From positions 1,302,001 through 1,366,000 of the forward strand of contig CAVYFA010000016.1 in assembly GCA_963767715.1 (NCBI GenBank): a stretch of 64,000 bases of DNA. Reading direction: 5' to 3'. A program made the translations under genes and the position numbers. The notes under the pieces are model-generated. The model saw nothing but the letters and a program-made list of their open reading frames with translations, ran no database searches and had not been told where the DNA came from. The first letter of the stretch is position 1. The number at the start of each line of letters is the position of its first letter. This DNA is from CAVSXS01 sp963767715. GTDB lineage: Bacteria; Chloroflexota; Ktedonobacteria; Ktedonobacterales; Ktedonobacteraceae. Below, piece after piece: positions 19,653 to 29,264 of the stretch.

Positions 19653-20669
19653 TGGTGGATCTCTTCTTTCGCTTCGATAGGTTGTACATCACTTGAGGCA
19701 TCGAAGGCGCGACAACACTGGCCGCGCAAAGGGAAAGGACAAGATCCATCGTGGTTGTCGAATATAACTGCTTACACATAAAACAGGCTCTTTCTAGCAA
19801 CTGGCTTGAAGCCGATACCCTTGAAGGTATCGCTATGTTTGTCTTTCAAGGGACAGCACAATGCATGCTGAAACGCAAAGGAAACGTGGGCTAGCGAAGC
19901 GCAGGAGAACTGCATCTAGAAAGAAGCCAGAGGTGAGGTAGACAAGGCAACAAAGGTGAAAACAAAACCCACCTGACCCATAGAACGACACCACTCGCGA
20001 CCTGAGGCCATAGACGAACCAGAATAGAACCTGCGCATCAGTGACAGGCTCAAATCTCGGTCAACCTCTATTTTCGGCTCTCAAGTCAAAAAGCAAGTCG
20101 TTTATCCGCAGCTCGCTGCGCCACAAACAATGGGTGTGGGTACTTGCATCAATCATCCACCTTTCATGAGGCTTTTGTGTTGCCTGAAGAAAAGGATAAC
20201 AGGGATTTCATAAGAAGTCAACAGAATTGGTAACTTGTAAAAGTTCTGGCGCCGGTATTAGTGGAATTTTTTTCTGAGAGCCGCTAAAAGTGGTAATACC
20301 AAACGACTCTAAGCCCAAAGCTCACAAACTCACCATCTATACTCCGGTACAAGGCTAAGTATTTCTACCTGCATTTGATATCTAGAGAGCGTAGAAGTAC
20401 TTATATTTTAATGTCTTATGTAATACTTGATACACTCTTATATAAGACGCCTGGGAAGAGACAGCAGTATTAATGCACATCAACCAGTCTCTCTCAATGG
20501 ATTTAAGAGCAGGGAGATGAAAGTCACGGTGAAGTTTGACCGGTTATCCTTTCATAGGAAGCTTCTACTTATGACGTGCCCCTGTCTGCGATAGGCTAGA
20601 GATTGCTTCCACGTGTTCCTCTCGTAACGGAAGATGTTGACCCGAAGGATTTGAAAGAAGGAGTCTACC
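19653..20669. other. One kilobase without a recognisable gene
   Basis: This stretch is visibly more AT-rich than its surroundings, especially from 20200 to 20520. It has small hairpins at 19807-19838 (GGC..GCC and GATACC..GGTATC around CTTGAA). No frame longer than about 60 codons looks like a protein, and no tRNA or known RNA could be recognised. It may be the remains of a mobile element or a long regulatory region upstream of the secreted peptidase. Confidence 0.4.
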
Positions 20670-21449
20670 GTGAAGCACAAAATTAAAACGTTGGCGCTTC
20701 TTCCCCTGCTGACAGTCGCTTTAATGTTGATTGGCCTGGCGGCGCCTCTCAATGCCAGTGCAGCCAGTTCGAAACATGTCTCTGCCTCAGCACAGCATTT
20801 CTCCTCGCTGCCAGTGTTCGTCAAGAAAGCACCGGCACAGAGCCTCAACTGGTCAGGATATGCGGCATCTGGTTCTAGTGGGCAATTCACAAAGGTGTCT
20901 GCCAAATGGACTCAGCCTACCGTGAAGTGTGGCAGCACCGCCACCTACTCCGTCTTTTGGGTTGGTCTGGACGGATTTAACAGCAGCACCGTCGAGCAAA
21001 CGGGAAGCGGGGGCAATTGTCAAGGCGGGAGCCCTGTCTACTACGCGTGGTATGAAGTCTATCCCAAGGAGCCCATCATCCAAATCAATAAACCCGTCAA
21101 GGCCGGGGACGCCCTGTCGGCCAGCGCTACTGCCGTCACCAGTTCCTCCTTTAAATTAGCCATCTCTGATAGCACGCAGGGATGGAATTTCCAGACGACG
21201 CAAACGTTGAGCGGTGCAGCGCTCTCCTCTGCGGAAGTGATCGCCGAAGCCCCGTCAAGTGGAACTCAAGTCCTGCCGCTGGCAAACTTTGGCACCGTGC
21301 ATTTCAGCAGTAGCATGGTCAATGGGACATCCCTCGGTAGCTTTAGCCCACAAGAAATCGTGATGGTGACTTCGAACGGAACGGTCAAAGCCCAGCCCTC
21401 CGCACTCTCAGGCGGCACAGCATTCTCAATCACGTGGAAGCATTCATGA
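20670..21449 (+). CDS. Secreted G1 family (glutamic) peptidase
   Basis: Acid-active endopeptidase of the eqolisin family, exported. 259 residues with a signal peptide (KIKTLALLPLLTVALMLIGL, cleavage near ASA at about residue 31). The mature part starts with the family motif NWSGYAA, then WVGLDGFNSSTVEQTG with the catalytic Gln110 and YYAWYEVYP. Catalytic Glu189 lies in SSAEVIAEAPS. Both catalytic residues are present, so it should be active. Start is GTG 20670 with GAAGGAG just upstream. A strong two-way terminator follows. G1 peptidases are known from fungi, archaea and a few acid-tolerant bacteria. Confidence 0.9.
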   Translation: MKHKIKTLALLPLLTVALMLIGLAAPLNASAASSKHVSASAQHFSSLPVFVKKAPAQSLNWSGYAASGSSGQFTKVSAKWTQPTVKCGSTATYSVFWVGLDGFNSSTVEQTGSGGNCQGGSPVYYAWYEVYPKEPIIQINKPVKAGDALSASATAVTSSSFKLAISDSTQGWNFQTTQTLSGAALSSAEVIAEAPSSGTQVLPLANFGTVHFSSSMVNGTSLGSFSPQEIVMVTSNGTVKAQPSALSGGTAFSITWKHS

Positions 21450-21498
21450 CTGCAAAACCGACCCTGACCCATCGCTAACCAGGCACAACGCTAAATGA

Positions 21499-21552
21499 AG
21501 CGGAACGGAACCTGTTCCTCCTGCCAGGGAAACAGGTTCCGTTCCGCTCTTA
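21499..21552. terminator. Bidirectional terminator between convergent genes
   Basis: An 18-base perfect inverted repeat (AGCGGAACGGAACCTGTT at 21499-21516 and its complement at 21531-21548) with a short loop and an AT-rich stretch (CTTATTAT) after it. It sits between the peptidase gene and the convergent transporter gene. Confidence 0.85.
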
Positions 21553-21575
21553 TTATAACTGCCGACACCTCTCTC

Positions 21576-22886
21576 CTAGATAAGCAACAGCCACATTGCT
21601 AAGGCTCCAACGAGCAGCATCAATGGTGTCACCATAATACCGACTTTGAAATAGTCCAGGCCCGATACATCAAGATTGCGCTGCCGGAGAATGAGCAGCC
21701 ACAAAACCGTAGCGAGTGAGCCAACGGTTGTCAGGTTTGGCCCAAGATCACATCCAAAGATGGTAGCTGCGATGAAACCCTGCTGTATCGCTATAGTGGC
21801 GTGTTGCAGGCTATGCAGTGAAGAGGTCAGGACGACCGCCATCGGCACATTATTAATCAGGTTCGTCCCAAACGCCGCTCCGACCGTTCCGACCATGACC
21901 GCGCCAAAGCTGGTACCACCGGACAGGTGCAGGAGCAATTTACCAAATTGTGCCGTGAGTCCTGTGCTCTCAACCGTCTGGACAATAATAAACATGCCGG
22001 CAATGAACGCAAAGATTGACCAGGAAATTTGCTTGCCTGTGTTTAGCAGCGTGGTTTGTTTCCAGTAAAGCGCACCTATAAGCAGCAGGAATGCGCCGCT
22101 GAATGCGACAAGTGAGAGCGGAAGTTGCACTGTGGCAAAAAACACATATGCCACTGCAACAAAAAGTAAGACCGCGCATGTATAGCGAAAGTACGTTTTA
22201 TGCTTTATTGACTCGTCTATTGCAGGCAGGCGCTTCATATCGAAACTACCCCGCAGTTGCCGACGATAGAGAAAGAAAAACACCCCGGCATTCATCGATA
22301 TCACAAGCACACCTGGCAAGAAAAACAGCCGGAGAAATGTCAGCAGGCCAAGGGGGAATTGCGAGGTCACTATAATGTTGATCGGATTGCTCACCGGTAG
22401 TAAGAATGAAGCAGTATCAGCGACAAACGTACAGGCAAAGAGAAACGGCAGCACCGGCAGTCGAAGCCGTGTGACGAGACTATAAATTATTGGGGTCAAA
22501 ATAAGCGCGGTGGCATCGTTTGACAGAAACATCGTGATGAGACTGCCGAGAAGAAACGTATTCAGAAAAAGGCGTCGGGAACTGTTTCCTGAGAGTCGGG
22601 CTGCCTGGAAAGCCAACCAATCAAACAGACCTGCTACTTCTGCTAATGCTGAGAGGCTCATCATACCAAGAAAAAACAGAAAAGTATTCCAATCTTTGAG
22701 CAGTACCGCCCCCGCATCAACTGGACTGATAAGGCCAAGAATAAGCATAAGTCCAGCCCCTGCCAGTGCAATCATTGCCTCATTCCATCGAAATGGCCGG
22801 GTCATAATACCAACGAGCGTCAGTACTGCAATCAGTGAAATAAGAAGCGTTCTTGTCAGAACAGGAAGATGAAAGAAGAAAAACAC
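21576..22886 (-). CDS. ArsB/NhaD-type anion or metalloid transporter
   Basis: Membrane transporter of the ion transporter superfamily, with about 11-12 hydrophobic segments. Family marks are LSNDATALILTPIIYSLVTR and FVADTASFLLPVSNPINIIV in the first half and TNLINNVPMAVVLTSSL in the second, which match ArsB arsenite and SLC13-like permeases. I place the start at GTG 22886 (436 residues, the usual ArsB length); the frame stays open to 23027, but the extra part is not family-like. No arsR or arsC is near, so arsenite as substrate is only a guess. Confidence 0.8.
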   Translation of the reverse strand: MFFFFHLPVLTRTLLISLIAVLTLVGIMTRPFRWNEAMIALAGAGLMLILGLISPVDAGAVLLKDWNTFLFFLGMMSLSALAEVAGLFDWLAFQAARLSGNSSRRLFLNTFLLGSLITMFLSNDATALILTPIIYSLVTRLRLPVLPFLFACTFVADTASFLLPVSNPINIIVTSQFPLGLLTFLRLFFLPGVLVISMNAGVFFFLYRRQLRGSFDMKRLPAIDESIKHKTYFRYTCAVLLFVAVAYVFFATVQLPLSLVAFSGAFLLLIGALYWKQTTLLNTGKQISWSIFAFIAGMFIIVQTVESTGLTAQFGKLLLHLSGGTSFGAVMVGTVGAAFGTNLINNVPMAVVLTSSLHSLQHATIAIQQGFIAATIFGCDLGPNLTTVGSLATVLWLLILRQRNLDVSGLDYFKVGIMVTPLMLLVGALAMWLLLI

Positions 22887-23030
22887 GATAAATTTAGCCT
22901 CGTCTAATAAAAAGATGTGTCTAAGCTGCTTTATACACGGGTTTAACCATGAGAATGAGACAGCAGTTGCGGCTGTCCTCTGGCTTTTGATCCTGCGGCG
23001 TCGTAATATTGATGTAAAAGGAGGCAAACC

Positions 23031-23515
23031 ATGAAGGTTCTCTGCTGCCTGGATGGCACCAACCTTGAAACGATGAAGAACGCCCTATCAAGCATGCTTC
23101 AGCCCGATAACCTGGCAATCGGCCTGATCTACGTCACAGATACCGGCCCGCACGGCGACATAGAGCGCCAGCGCGAACGCTTCCTGCGGCCACCAGGCCT
23201 GCCGCCCGCCCGCCGCGAGCAGATACGCCAGGCCGAAGCATCATCCGCTCAGGAGATCCTCGCTGAGGGCGCGCGCGCCTTCCCCGGCGCGGAAAGCATC
23301 CAGCGCGCCGGCCGCCCCGAACGCGAGATCGTGAACGCCGCCGCCCGTGGAATGCCGATCTGATCCTCATCTGCCCGCGCACCATCTACGACGACAAACC
23401 CCCCATCGGCCCTAAATCGGTTGGCCACGTGGCCCGCTTCGTGCTGGATCACGCGCCCTGCCCGGTATTGCTGGTACGCCCGCTGGCACGAGCAGAATTT
23501 CCTCTACAGCGCTGA
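23031..23515 (+). pseudogene. Universal stress protein (UspA family), frameshifted
   Basis: Small cytoplasmic UspA-fold protein. The first frame begins MKVLCCLDGTNLETMKNA and reaches EIVNAAARG near 23350, then ends in a stop. The UspA second half, ADLILICPRTIYDD to HAPCPVLLVRPL, continues in another frame to a stop at 23513-23515. One base is missing near 23350 (the family expects ENADLI here). The restored protein has about 160 residues. The ATP-loop region is unusual: GPKSVGHVARFVLDH replaces G-S-V. It may be a sequencing indel. Confidence 0.78.
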
Positions 23516-23626
23516 AATGCCTGATCCTGATTCATCCTATAAAAAACGATCCCACTTGCGTCTACCCCTTTATAAAAGCATACAGCTTAGCTGTATGGAA
23601 ACAAATCTCTTGAAAGAAGCAATCTC

Positions 23627-23845
23627 ATGGCTCCGAACCAATACCTTAACGAAAAGCTGGTAAATGCCCATCGTCAGGACCTGCTGCGCGAGGCGGAACA
23701 ACAGCGGCTGGCGGTTCAACTGCCAGAACAGCGCCCAAACCTCGGCAAAAGGGCCGTCTATGGACTCGGCGTTCTCCTGGTAAAACTCGGCATGTGGCTC
23801 AAGCAGGCTGATCAGCTAAGAGAACCCGCCAGAGATCAGGCATGA
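23627..23845 (+). CDS. Small hypothetical protein
   Basis: 72 residues starting MAPNQYLNEKLVNAHRQDLL. A charged N-terminal helix (EKLVNAHRQDLLREAEQQRL) is followed by a possible amphipathic or weakly hydrophobic helix (AVYGLGVLLVKLGMWLKQA). A GAAAGAAG ribosome site lies before the ATG and a strong terminator follows the stop, so it looks like a real short gene. I think similar small proteins occur in Ktedonobacteria but cannot name a family or function. Confidence 0.65.
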   Translation: MAPNQYLNEKLVNAHRQDLLREAEQQRLAVQLPEQRPNLGKRAVYGLGVLLVKLGMWLKQADQLREPARDQA

Positions 23846-23870
23846 CGCTATCAGGTTTCATCAAAGAATA

Positions 23871-23911
23871 TGCCGGAAGCTGATCATACAGCTTCCGGCA
23901 TCTCTTTCTTC
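23871..23911 (+). terminator. Rho-independent terminator
   Basis: Perfect 13-base stem ATGCCGGAAGCTG / CAGCTTCCGGCAT with a six-base loop, followed by TCTCTTTCTTC. It closes the small gene before it, 27 bases after its stop. Confidence 0.88.
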
Positions 23912-24001
23912 AAGTCTATCTCAGGTGTACTTTGTCAGAAAGTCGGCACTACGCACCCGATGGCAGCCCCTCTCCTGGCCGCCGCCGGTGTGCGGGAGCG
24001 T

Positions 24002-24805
24002 TCACTCCGCGACAGGATGCTCGGACGCTTCCGGTGTCTTGAAGCCCTTGAAGAACAGCCAGAAGGGGAGCAGGATGATCTCAAACGTTGCGACGGGAAG
24101 GACAAGGACACCCACCCCTGAGGCACCAGGTGTAACGTCGAGAAGACCGAACCAGCCGGCAATGCTATAGAGAAACACCAGGGCGTAGCCGATCAAACCA
24201 ACCACAGAGATAACCCGTGGAACGAGTCGGAACCGGAACAACAGCCAGGTAAAGAGCAATCCACCCAGTCCGAGGATCGGTAAAGAAACTTCGGACAGGC
24301 CCAGGAATTTTGCGTGCTTGAGGACGTCGCCAAGAGTCAGAAACCACGAGTTCTGGGGCGCACCAGCCTTGAGGAACTCCTGGCTCAACGGGATCAGCGA
24401 CAAGGTCGCCATGATACCGACCATCATGATGGTGCCCTCGATGATGCGGGACGCCAGGTAGCCGGCCGCTAGGGTTTCATCGAGTTTTCTCAGCACGGGA
24501 AACGCAAACACCGCGATGAAGACGATCCCGATGTTGTTGATCGACCACAGCACGGCATCCAATGCGACGGCTCCCTGGTGCGGAAACACCCAGGCCAGAT
24601 AGCCGGAGGCGTTGAAAAGCGGATCGAGGAAGAAACCCGCGGGGATACTGGCGGCCGCGGTCAGCAGGAACAGGGTCGCAATTACGATTTCTGCCCGGCG
24701 CTGGTTGGCACTGACGATGCGCTTTGATTTCGGAGTCTGCGCGGTCGCGGAGGCGTGGCCATTGGTCGTTGGTCTATGTACTGCGGTTTGTTCGGTGGTA
24801 GTCAT
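24002..24805 (-). CDS. DUF4386 membrane protein
   Basis: 267-residue membrane protein of unknown function. After a hydrophilic, Thr-rich N terminus of about 30 residues come six hydrophobic segments. DUF4386 features are RAEIVIATLFLLTAAAS at segment one and RIIEGTIMMVGIMATLSLIP at segment three. I place the start at ATG 24805, because GAAAGGAAAC lies just upstream. The frame is open further to 24874 and would add 15-23 residues encoded by the duplicated leader described separately. The same leader precedes the next membrane protein gene upstream. Confidence 0.8.
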   Translation of the reverse strand: MTTTEQTAVHRPTTNGHASATAQTPKSKRIVSANQRRAEIVIATLFLLTAAASIPAGFFLDPLFNASGYLAWVFPHQGAVALDAVLWSINNIGIVFIAVFAFPVLRKLDETLAAGYLASRIIEGTIMMVGIMATLSLIPLSQEFLKAGAPQNSWFLTLGDVLKHAKFLGLSEVSLPILGLGGLLFTWLLFRFRLVPRVISVVGLIGYALVFLYSIAGWFGLLDVTPGASGVGVLVLPVATFEIILLPFWLFFKGFKTPEASEHPVAE

Positions 24806-24880
24806 CTGTTTGTTTCCTTTCAGGGTTGCAGTCTGCTTGATCGAACTCATTCGTTTCTCAGCCGCTTGCCTCAACTCCGT
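24806..24880 (-). repeat. Duplicated leader, copy next to the DUF4386 gene
   Basis: Reading leftward, a 27-base block (24854-24880) and then a 45-base block (24806-24850) recur almost unchanged upstream of the neighbouring membrane gene (25855-25881 and 25731-25775). The 45-base block differs by a single base. It encodes MSSIKQTATLKG-(N/D)-KQ in frame with each gene and contains its ribosome site. Confidence 0.8.
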
Positions 24881-24981
24881 GTTTGACGCCTTACGCAGTG
24901 GCCTGACTGGGTTGAGGCGGGTTCCCGATGAGACAAGCGGCCGTGTAGCCGCTTGTCCATTCCCTGCCGTTTCCAGCGAAC

Positions 24982-25730
24982 TTACTCGGCTCCGGTTTGG
25001 CTGAACTGGGGGCTTACCCTGTCAGGTGAGGGTTCCGAGGCTTGCTTTCGCCGTTCTGACAAGAGCGAATAGCCCAGCCAGGCCACCGCTATCCCCAGCG
25101 GCATCGCCGCCAAATGCTGGATCTGGGCGGGATCAAGGCAGCAACGGGTTGCAGCACGAACGCGAGGGGCAGCGCTGACGCGACGGCAAGCAGACCGGCC
25201 GCCCAGCGCGACAGGATGCCGGCGCGCAGCGTCGCGATGCCAAAGAGGAGGCCGCCGAGGATATACGAGATCCCGACGAGCGTATAAAGCGCTGGGAGGG
25301 CTCCGAGGTTCACGCTGCTCACCGTCCCAGAGGCACTCCTCAGGACGCTATCCACAAATCTGGGTGCTGTGGTCGCCAACAGCGGCAGGATAAAGGCTGT
25401 GGCGAAGACAAAGGCAAACTGAAGCGCCCAACTGAAGCTCAACAGGAGATAGCCTGCCAGACCAGGCCAACCGACCTCTTTCACTTGTCTGGCGTAGAGC
25501 CCTGTCCAGCCCAGCAGGAAGAGGAGGCACATGGCCGTCTTCAAGGGGGTGATGATGGCCCAGGCACTGGTAGTGACGGACGAAAGCACTTCAGGTGGCT
25601 GGATCGGCTGATATGCCGCGAAAATGAGCCCTGCCACGATCGCTGCTCCACCAGTCCACCGGATGAGCTTCGAGGGTGTTATCTTCATGGTGCTCTCCTT
25701 CATGACGGAGGTCTCGCGAGTGGTATGCAT
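24982..25730 (-). pseudogene. Multi-pass membrane protein, frameshifted near its C-terminus
   Basis: A small hydrophobic protein that begins MHTTRETSVMKESTMKITPS (ATG 25730, with GAAAGGAGAC upstream) and has six hydrophobic segments. I do not recognise a named family beyond general resemblance to DUF4386-like Chloroflexota proteins. The first frame ends after FVLQPVAALIPP in an Arg-rich tail at 25089. A shift near 25124 gives a natural last membrane segment (AAMPLGIAVAWLGYSLL) and a stop at 24982, 248 residues in all. One base has probably been gained or lost here. A duplicated leader lies before the start. Confidence 0.65.
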
Positions 25731-25881
25731 CTGTTTGTCTCCTTTCAGGGTTGCAGTCTGCTTGATCGAACTCATGCGTTCGGTGGTAGCCATCGTTTTT
25801 TCTTCTTTCTGACTCTTTCTGATACTGACACGCTCAATGCAAGGGCAGTTCTCCTTTCTCAGCCGCTTGCCTCAACTCCGT
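25731..25881 (-). repeat. Duplicated leader, copy next to the frameshifted membrane gene
   Basis: Counterpart of 24806-24880. Here the 27-base block (25855-25881) and the 45-base block (25731-25775) are separated by about 80 bases, against three bases in the other copy. The shared leader must come from duplication or recombination within this region. Confidence 0.78.
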
Positions 25882-25891
25882 CTTTAACTTC

Positions 25892-26116
25892 TTACGCATC
25901 GGCCTGGCCGGGTCTGACGCGGGTGACCGAGAGTAATGGCACTCCTAAATCACGCACTTTCCTGAGCAAGCCATGCAACGCGGCCTGATCGACTACCGGG
26001 CCAGAGATAGCGGTGGTCCCATTGGGCAACGGAGTGATGGTCAATCCATCGAACCAGTCGGCCCAGTTCGGGTTCAGGTGGCCCTTGACGGTAATCTGGT
26101 AGAACTCCTGTGGCAT
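25892..26116 (-). CDS. Small hypothetical protein
   Basis: 74 residues starting MPQEFYQITVKGHLNPNWAD at ATG 26116, followed by DGLTITPLPNGTTAISGPVV and a C-terminal helix (ALHGLLRKVRDLGVPLLSVT). It reads like a compact alpha/beta domain. The N-terminal half is patterned as strands (YQITVKGHL, LTITPL, TTAISGP). I have a vague memory of similar proteins in Chloroflexota and Actinobacteria, often next to LuxR-type regulators as here, but no functional name. The frame is open to 26185, with an alternative ATG at 26134. Confidence 0.65.
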   Translation of the reverse strand: MPQEFYQITVKGHLNPNWADWFDGLTITPLPNGTTAISGPVVDQAALHGLLRKVRDLGVPLLSVTRVRPGQADA

Positions 26117-26313
26117 GCTCGTTTTCTTCTCCATGCACGTATAGGTGATGCTCTCTCTTCTGGTTGCCAACGATGTCTTTCTCATTCCATCGTTGTTGTT
26201 GGAAGTGTACCAGGACAGGAGGGAGGTTTGGACCCATCAAAAGGTGGTAATGGGGGGTGGAAGTTTTTCCGTGCTGGTGACGAGGGGGTGGATGCAGGAG
26301 GGATGGGAGGTGA

Positions 26314-29113
26314 CTACTCGGAGAGCAGGTGGAGTGCTCTGGCGCGTGCCACCGCCTGGGTGCGGCTCTCCACCTGGAGCTTACTGTAGATGGTATTGAC
26401 ATACGATTTGACAGTGCTCACTGCCAGGACGAGTCGGGCTGCAATCTCACGATTGGAGAGGCCCTCCGCAATGAGGCGCAGGACTTCCAATTCGCGCTCG
26501 GTCAGCGGGTCGAGTAGCGACTGGGCGGGCGCTGGTGCAGAGGGTGAGGAGGTGGAGGAGGTGGCAGCAGGGGAGATCCCTTCCTGAACCCGTTCTCCGC
26601 GCAGCAGTGCGCGGAGCCGTTCGATGTAGGTCAGGGGAACGTTCGTCAAGGCAGCACGGGGTCGTTTCCGCGCATGTTCGTGGAGACGCGCGAGCAGAAC
26701 CGCCATGGGTGGGCCTTCATCTACAAAGATGCGGACGTAGCCCTCCGGCTCAGCCAGCATCAGGGCGCGTTCCAGTGGCACAAGAGCAGCAGAGATGTTG
26801 CCTTGCATCTGGTGGGCGAGGGCCAGCAACACCAGGATTTCGATGATGCTTCCCTTCCGCTCCCCTGCTTCCGCCGCTTGAAGGAGGCGCTCCAGGAGTT
26901 CCATTGCCTCAAGCATGGAGTGTTCTGTACGGTCGCTCTTCGACCGGGCCAGGAGCACCCTGGCCAGGGTGATGTGCTCGAACTCGCGCAGGTAGCTGAG
27001 GTCATCCGAAACGGAGAGGCCACGCTCACGCGCCCAGCCGAAGGCTTCACCCACCCTCCCCTGCGCGACCCACACCCGGGTCACGAGCGCCGCTATAGGA
27101 CGCACATATGGGAAGAAGTCACTCACATACAGGCGTTCTGCCTCGTGGAGCAGGTCGAGAGCGCCGGCCAGATCTCCTTCGGCCTTTCGTATGCGAGCCA
27201 TCGCAACGCGCCAGCGATAGCGGTTTTGCGGTAACCCATTGTGCTCACCCAGTTCCTTGCTTCTCAGCAGATGCTGCGTGGCGGCAACCAAATCGTCACG
27301 CTCACGGTGGAGCTCGCTCATTCCCACGTGCATATCTGCCGCTCCCCGCAGCGGAAGCGCGCTCTGCTCTGCCGCAAGCTGCAATCCCCGCTCATAGGTG
27401 CTCATTGCCTCGCGCAGAAGACCTTGCGCAATCCGTATATCAGCCAGGGCGATAGAGCAACCGATAGCGTCGGAGATGTGCCCGGACCTCTGCACCAGAG
27501 CCATGCATTCGGCATATGACCGGTGCGCTGCCTCGAGATCCCCACGCGTCCAATAGGCGAGTCCCAGGAACCCCGATGCCGATCCGCGCCGGTGATGGTC
27601 ATCCTCAGGAACGAGGTCAAGCGCCCGTCGGGCGTATGTCATGGTGTCGGCCACATTGCCCAAAGCCAGGGCAATTGCAGCACGGTAAATGGCGATCATA
27701 CCTGGTAGACCGCGAAATTCCTCTTGATCCACGACGACCATCTCAGCCGATGAGGCGAGCGTAAGTTTACCACTGTCTGTCTTCGTGTCCAACCACTGTT
27801 CGGCGTCCCGCAGTCGGACCTCAACGCCCTCGAGCTTGCCGTGAAGCAGTAATGCCCCGGCATAGTGAACGCTCAGTACGGGCCTGCCGCGCACCACCTC
27901 GCCAGGGAGGGCATTGAGCCAGCCAAGCACCGTGGCTTCCTGTCAATTCCGGGCCATAGCTGGCACTGCCAGCTCAACCAGGTCCGCCGCGCGCCCGAAA
28001 TCATAGGCGGCCAGCGCATGGCGGATCGCATCGGCCACTGAGCCATGCTGTTCATACCACGCGCTCGCGCGCCGATGCAGCGTCGCTAGCTGATCGGGCT
28101 GCTCCGCCATCAATTGCGCGGAGAGCACTTCGGCAAAGAGGTGATGATAGCGATACCAGTGGCGCCTGTCATCGAGCGCAACGACAAAGAAGTTGCCTCG
28201 CTCCAGGGCCTCCAACCGCGCGTTGCCTTCCATCTGGCCAGTGACGGCATTGCAGAGCGGGCCATTCAACTGGTCGAGAATGGAGGTCTGAAGTAAAAAG
28301 TTACGGACAGGCTGTGGGCTGACGCTCGAGGACCTCTTCGACCAGGTAGTCCACGATATAGCGGTGATCTCCCGCGAATGCCCGGATGAAACCGGCAACA
28401 TCCTGATGGCCCTGCATCGAAAGCGCCGCTAATTGCAAGCCGGCAATCCAGCCTTCGGTACGGTCTTCCAGGGCGGCGATGTCCTCCGCCGAGAGGCTGA
28501 GGCCCATCACCTGGCTGAGAAATGCAGCGGCTTCGGATCGGGTGAAACGCAAGTCGGCGGCGCGCAGCTCGGTCGAGTTGGCCCCGCCCGCGTAACCGAG
28601 CCAGGGGGACTGTGGATCTTCACGTGTGGCGATGACCAGGTGCATCTGCGGCGGCTGATGCTCAAGCAGAAAGGTGAGGGCCTGGTCAATCGGTTTTGCA
28701 TCGATCACGTGGTAGTCGTCCAGGACGAGGACGAAATGGTCTTGTATGGTGGTCAGGTCATTGAGCAGGGCCGTCAAAATCGATTCGGATGGTGGCGGCT
28801 GGCTTGATTGGAGCACACCCAACGCCGCTTCTCCAATCGTCGGCGCAATCGACTGCAAAGCCGTGATGAGGTACGTCAGAAAGCGCGCGGGGTCGTTCTC
28901 CCCCTCGTCCAGTGACAGCCAGGCGGCCGGCCGGTCGATTAAGGCGACCCATTCGCTGACCAGCGTGGTTTTCCCAAAGCCGGCGGGGGCCGAGATGAGC
29001 GTCAGGTTGCCGCGCAGCCCCTCGTTCAGTCGCTCGATCAAGCGGGGGCGGCTGACCACGTTCGGCCGAGGCCGCGGGATATACAATTTCGTAGCGAGAA
29101 CGGGTGTAGACAT
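26314..29113 (-). pseudogene. MalT-like ATP-dependent LuxR family regulator, broken in two places
   Basis: Signal-transduction ATPase with helix-turn-helix. From ATG 29113 (MSTPVLATKLYIPRPRPNVV) it has the P-loop SAPAGFGKTTLVSEW at about 41-55 and LVLDDYHVID as Walker B. After LERQP at about 28313 one extra base ends the frame; the family sequence VRNFLLQTSILDQLNGPLCN follows in the next frame. A second lesion is an in-frame TGA at 27943-27945, after which the tetratricopeptide-like helices (from TVLGWLNALP) and the LuxR domain (LTERELEVLRLIAEGLSNRE) continue to the stop at 26314. Restored length is about 930 residues, normal for the family. Confidence 0.82.
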
Positions 29114-29264
29114 ACCTCAATTATAAAAACTATAGTTCTCTGCCGTCAACTCCATCTACGTTAATAAATCACATCAACCCACCCAGCTTTACACTTCACC
29201 CGCATAACTTCTCCTGTGCGGGCCTCCGGATACTGGATTATCACAAGCGTCTATATCCTCATGG

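Noticed and set aside
27943..27945. In-frame TGA in the MalT-like regulator as another selenocysteine codon
   Set aside because: The flanking residues (ARN before, QEATVLGW after) are not at a Cys/Sec position of the family, no suitable hairpin follows, and the same gene has a separate frameshift.
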